From the NCBI GenBank assembly GCA_964016985.1, contig OZ024823.1, positions 127,587,692-127,651,691 on the forward strand: a stretch of DNA of 64,000 bases, written 5' to 3'. Source of the stretch: Anodontia alba. Taxonomy: Eukaryota; Mollusca; Bivalvia; Lucinida; Lucinidae. The position numbers and the translations under genes were made by a program. Below are positions 1 through 11,622 of the stretch, one piece after another; position 1 is the first letter of the stretch, and each line of letters begins with the position of its first letter. Below the pieces are notes generated by a model that saw only the letters and a program-made list of their open reading frames with translations, did no database searches and was not told the DNA's origin.

Positions 1-470
1 AAGGACAGCCTTCATTTGTTGAAAGAGTACTTGGAAACAAAATTCCTGTCTACAAAAGGTATCTTCCTTTAAAATAGGGTGCACCCGTTCCCCTTAAATG
101 GTTCCATGTATTTGAAAAAAATTGGCATTTAAATGATCAAATGATTTTCCAGAAGATGGTGATAGAGCTAATCTATTTGCATTACCTTAGCATTTCATTC
201 TAATCTGTTTGTGGGGCATTTCGAATGAAACCTCATGCCCTATTTTCAGAACAAACACGGGAAGCAACAAAAGATACGAAATACCTGTGCTAACAGCGAA
301 GTTTAAGACCAGTCTGCGGAAATGTACAAACTACCTTTCGCGATAAGCTTGTTGATTTCTATTGTCATAATGGTCTTAAATGCATTTTAAGATTTAGCAC
401 TGTATTTAACATTAAAGTCTCATATACATTTTAATCTATTTTAGTCAGGAGACCCCAACATGGTAATTGA

Positions 471-536
471 CAAACAGTGCAGACCCAGATCAGACGCCGC
501 GTTCTGTGGCGTCTGATCTAGGTCTGCACTGTTTGC
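471..536. repeat. Family D hairpin (GCCGCG core)
   Basis: Near-perfect inverted repeat: the arm CAAACAGTGCAGACCCAGAT is mirrored by ATCTAGGTCTGCACTGTTTG around an ACGCCGC...GCGGCGT-like centre. The same arms recur at many places in this window, so this is a dispersed foldback repeat rather than a terminator. Confidence 0.85.
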
Positions 537-1689
537 ATTAAATACGCGAATTTCTGTAAAACATTGTAATGATAATAAAAAAATAACCAGAAAACCTGTA
601 ACTGGAAATAGACCTGTCCAAAGAGTTGTGGTGGAAGAGACCACTCGGCGTAAATAAGCTTAGCTGTTGCACTCTGTAGACTAAATCATTAGATGAAAAT
701 ATTAGGTGCTATTTTTCTTTAAAGCATTTCATTTAATTTGAATAAAATATCAAGTGTTTTTTTTTTTTTTTTTTTTTTTTTTTTCCGTGAAAATTAAGAA
801 AACTATTTATTTATTAAATGTTGTCTGCTTTTTATTAAAAGTCAGCAGGTTAAAGCTTAAGGTTTCAACTTCGGAACCGCTTTAATGTACTTACGCAAAG
901 TTAGGTCATGCCCCCTTTCAGGACGGTTTAACAAACAGGAAGGTTTCGTTTTATGAGTTAAATGAAATTAAAACGTTTTCTGCTAAAATGATATAAAGTG
1001 GAAATTCCTATGCCAATGCCATGGCTACATATGTTTTGGATAAAGAAGACAACAAAAACAAAAAGGCCAGTATCCTAAAGAAATGATAATAAATAAGCTA
1101 CAGATCTATTTGTCCACAAGGTTTGATAAAGACTGCTAGTGAATAAAGTAGATATATATACAATTATCTTGGTTACCTATACGAGCAGTTATAGTAGATA
1201 TACTTGATACGAGACCGTATAGTTACCGTGTGCGCATGCGTGTGTATGTGTGTGTGCGTGTGTGTGTGTGCACGCGCATTTTCCTACAACTGTTTCGAAC
1301 GATCATCTAGTACCAAGTTTTCAAAGCTGAAAGCATATCTGTAGTGTTTTGAAATGATATTTTCAGGGAAACGTTTTCTACAATGCTCCTTCCAATGTAG
1401 GGAACAACAGTATACATGTAACTTCAAATGTACAACAGCAAACTCCCATAAAGAACCCAACAGTCCTGAGTGCGTCTGTGGATCATTTGAAGATACTCAG
1501 CACTTTGTAATGTCGTCCAATCAGGGTCTACACTGTTTGCCATTCATTAAACAGTTTTGAGACATAACGACAATTGTTTAACATTTATGAAGTATGGTAA
1601 GAAATTATTGTGTTCCAACATTTAGGGAAAGTACGGTAGAACCCCATATCGAATCCAGTCCAGAGCAGGAGATGTGCGAGGCATTTGTC

Positions 1690-1890
1690 TGGTAACTGCC
1701 ATTTTCAGCGCATATTAACCACTGTAGCGCTGACAGCCACTCAAATATGTTGATCCAGGTTTTATTAAATTCACGTACTTAATGACAAACAGTGCAGATC
1801 CAGATCAGTTGGCTTCTTCAGAAGCCAACTGATCTGGATCTACACTGTTTGCAAAGGTTGGGCATATCCGGGTTCAGCAGGACTAGGGTT
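1690..1890 (+). repeat. Family D2 foldback element
   Basis: It carries a hairpin with CAGTGCAGATCCAGATCAG arms around TTGGCTTCTTCAGAAGCCAA at about 1787-1853. It ends in GGTTCAGCAGGACTAGGGTT, the reverse complement of the left end seen in the copy at 59415. The left end of this copy is diverged, so the start is approximate. Confidence 0.7.
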
Positions 1891-2230
1891 AAGACTACGA
1901 TATACGATGTATCAGTTTGAACGGTAGTATTTGCCTCTCTTTTCAAAAAGGACTGTTCTTGGAGGAAATTCATTTATTTATTCCCCTTGAGCAGCACATT
2001 CTTTATTTAAAAAGGAGCCCCCTTGAAAATGCGGAATCCTTAGTAGATTACTACCCGATTCAAGTGTTTGGTAACCGTTTTAATTTTGTTTTATATATAA
2101 TCGATATTATGCCTATCGTATATCGATCCACAATGGGAATCTGGTGATCGGAAATCCCCTGATCAGACGACTCGGCAACGCGGACGACCCAAGAGCCCAA
2201 CTATCTCCTTCACTACCATCGTAACTCTTA

Positions 2231-2416
2231 GCATGCGGGGAAAAATTTCCAGCAGACGACATTTTGAAATATGTTTTTTCTTATTTTTACCAGAAAACAG
2301 GTTTTCACATTTCATACAAAATGTCTCCTTTGGAGACAATTTGCAAGATATGTGAAAACATGTTTCCTTAAAAACAAATAGTGAATATAGTATCAGTTTG
2401 TCGTCTGCTGATTTAG
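2231..2416. repeat. Family F element
   Basis: Inverted-repeat element starting near TTAGCATGC with CCAGCAGACGACATTTTGAA and ending in TCGTCTGCTGATTTAGCC. The middle holds AGAAAACAGG and a mirrored AATGTCTCC/GGAGACAATT pair. Confidence 0.75.
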
Positions 2417-2429
2417 CCTATTGTCCTTA

Positions 2430-2632
2430 CGATATCACTCGGAAAGAAGTGTTTTTGCTTTGCGTTTTATTTTAGATGAACATATTTTGTTCTGACTGAC
2501 CATATCTTATCAGAAACCATATGTCGTTTCTATTTCTGTGTTTTGTGCTCAAATATGACCCTAAAATTAAATTTACGGCCAAAAATTGGTCTAACCTTTG
2601 CAATCTCTATAATAAAGTGATTTTTTTTTCTG

Positions 2633-2671
<39 letters not shown>

Positions 2672-2990
2672 TTCGTCTAAGAAAACATTTTTTATTTGTC
2701 TTTGCTGAATTTGAATTAGTGATGTTTCATAACAATATTGTGAAACTTTCAGAAAAATGGAACAAACAGAACTTGTTGAAAATCTGCCCCCAAGTTAAAT
2801 ACACTACAGATTTCTGCATAATTTTCAATCATTTTTATTATGGGAAAAAGTGAAAATATTTGGTATTTTAAAAACCAATGACTAGAAGAAAACTTTTTCT
2901 GCATAGGTAGTTACAACAAATAGTTTTGCATTAAATCATGACAAAAGTTTGCAAATTTACTTCTTCTGTGTAAGGCGCCAAACAAAAACG
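2430..2990. repeat. Dispersed ~560 bp repeat, copy 1
   Basis: It matches 36275-36830 over its length, for example CTGACCATATCTTATCAGAA and CATGACAAAAGTTTGCAAAT in both, with point differences. An (ATT)n tract at about 2638-2671 is specific to this copy. Its short open frames are non-coding by appearance. Confidence 0.75.
2638..2671 (+). repeat. (ATT)n microsatellite
   Basis: About 11 ATT units, inside a dispersed repeat and absent from the matching copy near 36480. Confidence 0.9.
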
Positions 2991-3302
2991 ACTTTCTGAA
3001 AGATGTCGAAAGCACATAATGTAGTTCCGGACATGTCAATTTCACATGGCAGACGAAAACAACGTTTACCTCACTATCTACGTTCTCCATTTTTTTTCGA
3101 ATATTTATCCTTATTTCGTGAAAGTTACTGTCTGGATCTATCCCACACGTGTGTATTATTACGTATCAGTAAATATAATCCATCTCGGCCCTCCATTGAC
3201 TAATTCTTATCAAACTGTTTGATAATGTTAACATTTTCAAAGTTCACACACTTCCCCCTTTAATCTGGACATCTTGTCTGTCCACAGTGTATTGTCTATT
3301 TA

Positions 3303-3470
3303 ACGCTTAGCACCGTAGGTAAAATTTCAGCAGACGACATTTTGAAATATTTTTTTCCAGAAAATAGGCTCCGATATTTTATGCAAATTGTCTCTGAAGA
3401 CAATTTGCATGAAATGTCAAAAGATTATATTACCAATTTGTCGTCCGCTGAATATGCCCAGAGAGTGGTA
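3303..3470. repeat. Family F element
   Basis: Left end CGCTTAGCACCGTAGG followed by TTCAGCAGACGACATTTTGA; right end TTGTCGTCCGCTGAATATGC. The centre is a mirrored TGTCTCTGAAGACAATTTGC foldback. Confidence 0.75.
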
Positions 3471-3682
3471 GAAGTTAAACATTTAGCAGTCCAGGTGCGG
3501 ATTCAGATGGGGTGTTCGGGTTTATTCGAATCCCTCTTTGACTAAAATTTTGTTGATGATTTTTGGATACTGTATATATTCAGAAATGTCGCACATTTAA
3601 CTTTTTACCTTGTACTTCTAATACAATTCACATGTCCAGATCACTACCTGTGAATTCGTCTGCAATTGATAGATGAGTGTCA

Positions 3683-3746
3683 GACAGTACAGACCCTAAT
3701 AAGACGCCGCGTTATGCGGCGTCTGATCTGGGTCTGTACTGTTTGC
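3683..3746. repeat. Family D hairpin (GCCGCG core)
   Basis: Arms GACAGTACAGACCCTAAT / CTGGGTCTGTACTGTTTG around GACGCCGCGTTATGCGGCGTC. Confidence 0.8.
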
Positions 3747-3902
3747 TTAAACCTGTCTGTCCAAACACTTAGGGTCAGTATGGTAGTTTGATCAAATCAA
3801 AACCCCGCCCCCATTCCGAAATTTTGAACTCCCTATTAAAGAATCCTGGATTCACCGCTGTAGTCCCTGGACGAATCCAGCAGCCTATAGGCCCAGATAA
3901 GG

Positions 3903-3983
3903 CGTTTTTTTTTTTTTTTTTTTTTTTGTTTTTTTTTTTTGTTGTTGTTTTTTTTAGTGTTATATTATATTTTTTTTTTTTTT
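3903..3983 (+). repeat. T-rich low-complexity tract
   Basis: Long T runs broken by a few G and A bases; simple sequence. Confidence 0.9.
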
Positions 3984-4269
3984 CAACTTTTTCTTATTTT
4001 TCAATAAAAATCATATTTTGAGTGCACTCATTTGAAGCGCCCATCAGGCCCCTTAATAAATGTTTTCGGGACCATGAGAAATACGCAAACTATATACATT
4101 TATATCAAAAACGTAACTGGCGCAATGGCAGACGACAAAATGATATTTTCTTATTTTTCTGTGAAGAATTTTCCTGCAAATAATAATAAAAAAAATAAAT
4201 AAATAAGAAAATACTATTTCAGATTAATGGCTGTTGACAAAATTAACTCAACACGTTAAGCATTTTAAA

Positions 4270-4755
4270 ACACTTGGCATGCTTGGTAATAACTTCAACA
4301 GACGACATTTTGAAATATTTTTCATATATTTTTTCAGAAAACAGGCTTTTGGCATTTAGAGACAATTTTTTATGATTGTTTATTGTGTTGGGGTTTAACG
4401 ACATGTCAACCCTTATGGGTCATTTTGTGTCGTCTCCCAGAGAAAGGGAGAAAAAAAGATAGAAGAGATAGTAGAAGAGATGAAAAAGAGGGACAAGGAG
4501 AAAAGAGGAACAGGAGTGAAAGTGAAGAAACAGAAGAAATAAAAACAGTCCCCATCTACCCTTACCTGCTACAAGGATAGCAGGTCTTGCCCAATTGTAA
4601 GCCAGTATCAGTTGGACGCCCAGCTGACGTGAGATACACGACACCTTCACACCACCCGACCACCCTACAATTTTTATGAAATATCAAATACTGTTTCCTG
4701 GGAAAAATAAGAAAAAATGTCACCACTTCGTCGTCTGCTGACTTAGACCATAGTG
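4270..4755. repeat. Family F element split by a SINE-like insertion
   Basis: The left half contains CAACAGACGACATTTTGAAA and AGAAAACAGGCTTTTGGCAT; the right half ends with TTCGTCGTCTGCTGACTTAG. About 290 bp of unrelated sequence (about 4375-4665) separates the halves, showing that the F element is older than the insert. Confidence 0.65.
4375..4665 (-). mobile_element. SINE-related insertion (diverged, minus orientation)
   Basis: The left edge, TTGTTTATTGTGTTGGGGTT then a GTCAACCC...GGGTC motif, resembles the 3' tail of the SINE at 29330 (TTTGTTTGTGTTGAGGTTTT, then GTCAACCC). The middle is purine-rich (about 4437-4550). The right side is not clearly tRNA-like, so this is either a diverged or a different SINE of the same tail type. 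Confidence 0.45.
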
Positions 4756-5368
4756 TGGTAAAGATTAAGAAAACAAGATAACCTGTTACAGCAAATTTTC
4801 GCGGTTTTCTGTTTATATGTATTTGTCTTGTTGAAGAGAAACTAAGGAGTAGCTCTTTATGGTCATATTCGGCCCCTGTAAGTACATGTTTACATAATTT
4901 TCAAAATATTCTCGACCCGATTGTTTTTTTAAGTCATAGCTGTTGTACAGGTTAAGTTTTGTTAAAGGTGGGCGTGGGGAAGAGGGGGGTGAAGGTCAAA
5001 CATGCAAACTGAGTCAGAAATAACATATTTGATTTGGTTATTCTGTTCATAGATTACAACCGGTAGCATTACTATAGAGAAAACAAAAAACGCATAATCT
5101 TGATAATGGAATTTAATTAGATTCTTCGAAAAATCAAACTTTTTCAGATTGAATAATTTTGAAATTTTGATACTTTTACAGGGTGAATATCGGGCTCGTC
5201 TTCAACTTGCCGCTTTGTTGTGATATGTATCAAAGAAGTGCAAATATTCTAAAATAAAAAGTGGAATAAATATACATTCAGTCATATCAGGAAGGAAACA
5301 AATGTTCTAAAAGATGTGACTGACATTGTTTCAAGAAAGTGATTCGTCACTTCGATACTGAATGATAA

Positions 5369-5378
<10 letters not shown>
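4756..5378. other. Gene-less stretch, nothing recognised
   Basis: AT-rich sequence with no supported exon or clear foldback. Confidence 0.5.

Positions 5379-5462
<84 letters not shown>
5379..5462 (+). repeat. (CA)n microsatellite, ~42 units
   Basis: Uninterrupted CA dinucleotide run preceded by a short CT run. Confidence 0.97.
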
Positions 5463-5463
<1 letters not shown>

Positions 5464-5652
5464 CAGACAACCGCGAAATTTTCCTGTAATACGGCAATTT
5501 GTTTCCTTACTCTTTACCACTCTAAGTCAGCAAACGGCAAATTGATGACAGTTTTCTTATTTTTCCCAGAAAACAGAATTTGATATTTCAAAGAAAATGA
5601 GACAATTTGCATGAAATGACAAAAAACAGTATTTCGGTAAAAACATGAAAAA

Positions 5653-5900
5653 CATTACAAAAACACGCCTATTCAAATATACTGAAAATTTTACTACCAA
5701 AAACTGAAAATTTTTAGATAAAAAATTCTGATATTTTCATATTTCTGCTCAAAATATAGATTGTGAGTACTCGTTAGAACCGCCTCGACGATGTTTTTGA
5801 GCAGAAATAAGAAAAATAATGTAAACCTGTAAACCCCAGTTCCACTATATAAAAGTGGGGTTTAAGGGGGTCAAAATTATATAGGCGTGTTTTCATGATG
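5653..5900 (+). repeat. Family A foldback element, copy 1
   Basis: Ends are CATTACAAAAACACGCCTAT and its near reverse complement finishing GTTTTCATGATG. The interior order is an AAAATTTTCA-type block, then TATTTCTGCTCAAAATATAG, the GAGTACTCGTTAGAACCGCC core, the mirrored TGAGCAGAAATAAG, then TATAAAAGTGGGGTTTAAGG. The right half of the core palindrome is missing in this copy. Confidence 0.85.
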
Positions 5901-5904
5901 ACAT

Positions 5905-6630
5905 TTCAAAACGTCGTCCGTTGAAATTATTACCAAGCATGCTGAGGATTCAGGAACAGAGTCAATAGAACTTATTGGTCTATTATTTTCACTTTCACTG
6001 GCGTATCTTCTTCTTTCAAAGGACCCTATTTCTCAAAATTATTTTCCAGCTAAAAAGCGACTTGTCAGTCGGTCTATATACAGTAGATTCTCGTTATCTC
6101 GACTTCGCTTATGCTCCTTAGGAGCAATTTCTCTTTTCCACAATAATTTAAATCTATCTCTAACTACAGGAGTCAAATTATATATTCATTTGTAAAATAC
6201 GGTTGTGCAATTTATTTTTTCCTCAATCCTGCAAATCTGATATGTCGAGGTAAGGATATCTCAAAGTATTTCAGAGAGTCCCTTGGACTTCGAGATAACG
6301 AAAGTCGACTGTATACAGTCATCATGTACACGTTCAACTTTCTGATTCCATCCTTTTGTAATATGGGGCATTATCCGCGATGTCTGGATAAATGAAGCAT
6401 ATCCGTTTATGGTTGTTGTTTTTATAACCACCGATTTTGATTTAGTTACATGTAAGTTTGTGTTTGTTAAACTGTCCACAGAAAAGGCACAGCACTTTAG
6501 AGAGTACCGAAGTTAAATGTCTCAAACTTTAATACGCTGATTTTAAATAAAAGCAGACATTTCAAAATCTTCGGAGACAATTTGAATGAAAAGTCAAACT
6601 TTTATTTCTATGAAAGAAAAAAAAATAAAG
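5905..6630. other. Gene-less stretch with diverged repeats
   Basis: Contains a CTCGTTATCTCGACTTCGCT...GTCGAGGTAAGGATATC pairing (about 6090-6315), suggesting an old inverted-repeat element, and an F-like fragment near 6550-6600. No exon is supported. Confidence 0.45.
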
Positions 6631-6633
6631 AAT

Positions 6634-6849
6634 ATACTACGAGGTACGAAGAAGCCGGATATACTTAGAATGAATAAATTGAAATAAGACCCCAGTCAGT
6701 TGATAAGTTTATCTTATTCAACATCTTTGGTAGAAAGACTAAACTTTCAAAGCTATTCAGTTCAGCAGGAATTCGCTGCAAACATGGAAATGGTGTGTTA
6801 AACTGAGAAACTGGACAAAGTTAAAGTTAGAGCAGTCATAAAGTACTTC

Positions 6850-6881
<32 letters not shown>

Positions 6882-7350
6882 CAACCTTTGGGATGTTTCC
6901 TTCTTACAGCACAGTGAAGAAACGGGCTGCTGAATTTAGGAGAGGGAAAGCGAGGAGGATTAGGAACGGTCTGGGCGCCCTAAAGTACAGACGAAAATGT
7001 TGAGCTTGTGTCTGATCATGTGTGACAAAAGAAGCGCCTGTGTGACATAGCTAGACAAATAGGCGTACGTTTAGGGGCAGTTCAGTCTGTAGCTTAGGGA
7101 TGTCCAAGGTCTTAGCTAGATGGGCCCCCAGAATGCTGACCAAAAATCAAAGGAAAAGCAGGCTTGATTTCTAAGTATCCCACGTCCCTCTTTAAATATG
7201 ACCCTGAGGCATACGAATCGAGTTGTGATCTAAGATGAGCCTTGGGTCCATCACTTTGACCCTTAGGCAAAAAAGCAGAGCATGCAACGGAAGCACAGTG
7301 GCTAACCCCTCTTAAGAAATTAAGAGTTTCCTCAGCAAGGAAGGTGATGG

Positions 7351-7409
<59 letters not shown>

Positions 7410-7913
7410 GATATTCAGGGCGTTACCATGGTGCATTATCTTGATAAAGGACACACGACAAATGGTGCATGTATGCAGAACTAAGGCGGGTACATCAGGA
7501 GATTGTGAAGGAAAGAAGAGTAAAGTTGACTAGAGGTGTTCTGCTCTTGCAAGGTAATGCACCAGCCTATACCTCTCAAGTTACTATGGCTGTTGCGACT
7601 AAATGCAGCTTACAGGTCCTTTCTCATCCCCCGTATTCTCCAGATTTAGCCCCTTCGGACTTCTATCTGTTTCCATATCTTATAACTTACCTTCGTTATA
7701 GGCAATTTTGGAGCAAAAAAGATGCTGTTGATGAGTACTTGTGGGACCGGGAAGAAGGCTTCTATTCTGAAGGGATAAGCAAATTGGAACAGCGTTGGAG
7801 AAAGTGCATCGAGGCAAAGGGAGATTATACTGAGAAATAATGGCAAACTTTCTGCTCTTGGTTATTCCCCAAAGTACAGGGGCCGAGAACGTTTTGAACG
7901 TCCCTCGTAAGTA
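6634..7913 (+). pseudogene. Degenerate mariner-type transposon
   Basis: A DNA transposon relic. The C-terminal half of the transposase is open at about 7469-7840 and contains LLQGNAPAYTS and HPPYSPDLAPSDFYLF, characteristic of mariner (DD34D) transposases. The N-terminal half (about 6830-7350) can be followed only through stops and frame changes, with fragments such as SLCDIARQIGV. Poly-A (6855-6880) and poly-T (about 7355-7407) tracts interrupt it. The second catalytic aspartate, usually in a (H/Q)DNA motif, is replaced by glycine (QGNA), while the third (PSD) is present. Likely ends are CTACGAGG near 6637 and CCTCGTA near 7910. The element cannot encode an active enzyme. Confidence 0.8.
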
Positions 7914-8002
7914 TTATCTGATGATCCAGCCTACAGAATGTTTAAGCTTTTTTGTCGCTTTATGTTTGCATTCTAGCATGTCAACTCTCTTTAAAAAAAT
8001 TT

Positions 8003-8079
8003 TACTATAAACGGAAAGAATTTGCTCCCAGCAGGAGCAAATTCTTTCCTTTTAGAGTAGACCCCTTTTCAGAAGGGAG
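8003..8079. repeat. Family E hairpin
   Basis: GGAAAGAATTTGCTCCC mirrored by GGAGCAAATTCTTTCC, followed by TAGAGTAGACCCCTTTTCAG. Confidence 0.85.
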
Positions 8080-8403
8080 GAAAACAAACAATTTTGACGG
8101 AGTTGGTCCCAATGAAGATGTATCCATTTCCCTCAAATGTATACGAACCGAGCACATAATGAAATACGGACGAAATGAAAGTAAAACGTACCACTTGATG
8201 TCTGCCTGTCTGTTACCGCATGGCTGGGCTGCTGAAAGTCTCCAAGAATGATTCGTCTATCAAAGTATAATTTAATGTCATTCGATCTCCGATTATACAA
8301 AAACCTGCCAATGTTTATTATAGAATACACAGTAACCTATGTAAAATATGGTTCAATATAAAAGTTTCAACTATAAAACACGGCTTAAAGATGGAACCCA
8401 AAA

Positions 8404-8506
8404 TTTGTTTGTATCCAACAAAAATGTATAGGTTTCATAGAAAAATGACAATTTATCGTCATTTTTCTATATAATCTATATATTTTTTGTTGGATACAAC
8501 ATAGTT
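8404..8506. repeat. Foldback repeat ending in TTGTATCCAACAAAAA
   Basis: Palindrome built from TTGTATCCAACAAAAATGTA and its mirror TTTTTTGTTGGATACAACA, centred on an AAAAATGAC...GTCATTTTT stem. A related half-copy lies at about 34608-34685. Confidence 0.75.
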
Positions 8507-8719
8507 GTTTAGCTAACACGGTTTTCAATTCTAATTGGATCCCAGCAATTTGTTTTAAAAATACTGTATCTGGCTTGGTTTTACCTTTAAGACTATTAAG
8601 TCATTCACCTTAAGCTGTGTACATATGCTAATGAGAGTTTACATATGACAATCAGTGCTTGTTTTATGCTTGTCATAAGCATAATAACAAGGCAGCCGCA
8701 ACGTGAAAAATGAGCCCAA

Positions 8720-9128
8720 ACAAAAACCTTTTGACATGCGCAAAAATGAAGACTCAAATAAGCCCGCGCACCCGCGAGGTCTGATCAGAATCGTCGTTGT
8801 CGGATCAGAGTTTCTGTTGTCCGCGTGAAGAATTTTTTCATCCTTGGCAATCCAAATGTGTCCAGTGAGGATTCAGATCAGACTGCTGAATCTTCGCTGG
8901 GCGCCATGTCCGAAGGTACGTTTTCTGACGTTGCAGCTCAAACGTTCTTTACGACATATGTACCCAGCGAAAACAAAAATCCGCGTTGATTGTTCAGTCT
9001 TCGCTGTCCACTTGAGTCCTTGGTTATTTACAAAGTGGTCAGCGAAGACTTATCGGGCTGTGCGGACGCACCGGCAAATGACATACGGTACATTGTCTCG
9101 CGTGGAGTCTCAGGTTCTTATATATTGA
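8720..9128. repeat. Family L repeat region
   Basis: GATCAG-containing short palindromes plus TCTTCGCTGGGCGC and AAGGTACGTTTTCTGACG. This closely parallels 37695-37945, with the same order of motifs. A 94-codon open frame here is not a recognisable protein. Confidence 0.6.
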
Positions 9129-9338
9129 TGATCACGGTTAAATTAAGGCTACACATCGTCTACAGTTAAATCCTGGTCCACTGTATCGGACTATCCCCAC
9201 GGGTGTCTTAAAATCAAAAACATAATAAAATTTGCAAAAGGCTTGCTCGGAATGACTCACTGCTAGGTTAGGATATTTTTTTTTTTTCTATTGTATTAAA
9301 AGGACAGACAGACGAACCCTGCGGAAATTGAATTTATG

Positions 9339-10658
9339 AACCAAGAGGGCCATGATGGCCTTGTATCGCTCACCTGAGTATCATAGCACTTCGAGAAACT
9401 GACCTAGAAATCATCAAGACAAACATTCTGACAAAATAACAATAATAATAATAATAATAATAAGACAATGTTGTGCCTTGATATATAGGTCAAGATCAAG
9501 AGGTCATGCTAAGATGTATGCATGCGCCAACTATCACCGTTGTAGAACCAATAGTTACTGAGAAACTGACCTAAACGCAGAAACATAACAAAGTCAACGG
9601 ACCGTGAAATATAGGTCATATGTGACCCAGTTTCCAACTTGACCTAGAAATCATCGAAACATACATTTTGAGCAAGATTCGTGATAACTGCTTAAAAATA
9701 TGACCTCTACAGTGTTAACAAGGTCTTTCATTGATTTGGCCTGGTAACCTACTTTTTGACCACAAGTCACCTAGAAATCATCAAGACAAACATTTTTAGC
9801 AAGATCCATGATGATTACTTAAAAGTATGACCTCTAGGTATTAACAAAGTTTTCATTTGATTTGACCTGGTGACCTATTTTTTTGACCCCTAGTGACCTA
9901 CTTTCAAACAGAATCTAGAAATCAAGACAAACATTTTAAGCGATTCATTATGATTGCTTAAAAAATGTGACCTCAAAAGTCCTAATATTGTTGTCCTTTG
10001 ATTTGGTCTGGTGACCTGGTGTTTGACCCCAAGTAACCCAGTTTCCAATCTGACCCAGAAATCACCAAGACAAATGTTTTGAGCAAGATGCATGTTGATT
10101 ACTTCAAAAATGTGATCTCTAGGGTGTTAACGAGGTTTTCCTTTTGATTTGGCCTGGTGACCTACTTTTTCACACCAAGTAACCGAGTTTGAAATCTGAC
10201 CTAGAAATCATCAAGACAAACATTTTGAGCAAGAATCATGATGAATACTTCAAATATGTGCTTCTAGAGTGTTAACAAGGTTTTCCTTTGTTTCGGACTG
10301 GTGACCTACTTTTGAGCCCAAGTAACCTAGTCTTCAACCTGACATAGAAATCATCAAGATAAACATTTTGAGCAAGAGTCATGATGATTACTAAACAATG
10401 TGACCTCAAGAGCGTTATGGTTTTTCTTTGATTTGGTCTGGTGACCTAGTTTTTTTTTTCCACAAGTGATCCAGTTTCATACATGACCTAGATTTCATAG
10501 AGACCAACATTCTGAGTAAGTTTCATTAATATCGAGTCAAAACTGTGAGTGTTAACTAACTATTTGTTCACGACGGACGAGGAACGACGAACGACGCACG
10601 ACGGACAGAGGGTGATCAGAATAGCTCACCCTTAGCATTTGCTCAGGTGAGCTGAAAC
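9339..10658. repeat. Tandem array (~140-150 bp unit) with inverted flanks
   Basis: At least seven diverged copies of a unit containing GACCTAGAAATCATCAAGAC, ATTTTGAGCAAGA and GATTTGGCCTGGTGACCTA, spaced about 130-150 bp apart. The array is bracketed by GCTCACCTGAG (about 9369) and its reverse complement CTCAGGTGAGC (about 10641), with ACGACGGACGA-rich sequence just inside the right end. An (AAT)n run sits near 9442. Bivalve genomes carry widespread ~160 bp repeats in mobile elements; assignment to a named family is inference. Confidence 0.8.
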
Positions 10659-10674
10659 TAAACAAAAACAACAA

Positions 10675-10701
10675 CAAAAAAAAAAAAAAAAAAAAAAAAA
10701 A
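10675..10701 (+). repeat. Poly-A tract
   Basis: Run of about 25 A, directly right of the tandem-array element. Confidence 0.9.
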
Positions 10702-11034
10702 GAAAACTACATTGTTTCCGCTTTACAATCACCGAGAAATTTACTCGTAAGCATTTTGGAATTTCTACTTTTGTTTGCCGATGCGGTATTTCTTTTTCTC
10801 GGCGTATATAGATCACTTTGGACAACAGATTAGACCAAGGAATGCTACTCTGGCCATTCTTGAGTTATCTGCACCTGATGTATCTGATGAACGTTTCTTT
10901 GCTTGTACACTTACTGTATAGAATATCTTGATGAAAGTTTATAGATATAGAACACTTAAGATACCAAGAATATTGCTCTAGTCATCTCGGTGCTTGAGTT
11001 ATCTGTCCTTGATGTATCTGAAAAATGTGGTTTG

Positions 11035-11275
11035 CCATGTGATGCGCAACGCACGAAAAGAGCCCTTATAGACTTTGCGGACAATGCAGGCCCTGACCAG
11101 CCTGCGCATTTGCGCAGGTTGATTAGGGCCTTCGTTACCCGCTTACAGATTCAATGGATATTGTAGTATATGTCGTCCAGATCAGACTGCACGGATGTAC
11201 ATGCTGTTCTGGGCCTTCGCTGTTCGCATAAGCAACAAGGGCCTTTTTCCCTCGTTGCGCATCATGTTGTACATT
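11035..11275. repeat. Family L-type foldback nested in the large inverted repeat
   Basis: TGATGCGCAACGCACGAAAA on the left is mirrored by TCGTTGCGCATCATG on the right; the centre carries CAGCCTGCGCATTTGCGCAG. Confidence 0.65.
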
Positions 11276-11530
11276 TACTGTATGGAACAGATGGCTGAAG
11301 CTTCACAGAATATGAAACTGCTGTTATGACGTCATATGCTTAATATGTAGAGAACAGATGGATACCTCTTGCAAACTGTTTTTATTTGACAAAGTCATGA
11401 CCCGTTCTAAATATCAGAAAAAAGGGTTTTGATGTCCGCAGTGGCTGGGTATCATTATTCTCAATATGTCAGCACGCTGAAATACTAAATTAGGGCTTAT
11501 TTAAGGCAAAACAGTCTCCATTGCTTACCC

Positions 11531-11622
11531 AAAGTCTTCACGAAGATGCCTTCACTCTAGGTGTTTTCTGGGGTTCATTGTGTGTGCATAGAGTGAAGGC
11601 ATCTTCGTAAAGACTTTGAGTT
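11531..11622. repeat. Hairpin with 34-35 bp arms
   Basis: AAAGTCTTCACGAAGATGCC and TTCACTCTA at the left are mirrored by TAGAGTGAAGGCATCTTCGT and AAAGACTTT at the right, with a loop of about 23 bases. Confidence 0.85.

Larger units (their letters stand above)
1..2230. other. Gene-less left end with scattered repeat pieces
   Basis: No supported exon is seen. The stretch holds a family D hairpin (471-536), a poly-T run (about 759-784), a GT-rich patch (about 1230-1275), a weak D-like half hairpin (about 1510-1555) and a D2 element (to 1890). All open frames here are short and show no protein family I recognise. Confidence 0.6.

Noticed and set aside
471..536. Hairpins as transcription terminators or a CRISPR-like array
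   Set aside because: They are dispersed, variably spaced eukaryotic foldback repeats lacking regular spacers; the genome has introns.
8844..9128. 94-codon open frame
   Set aside because: Lies within family L repeats; the parallel repeat at 37695-37945 does not keep the frame.
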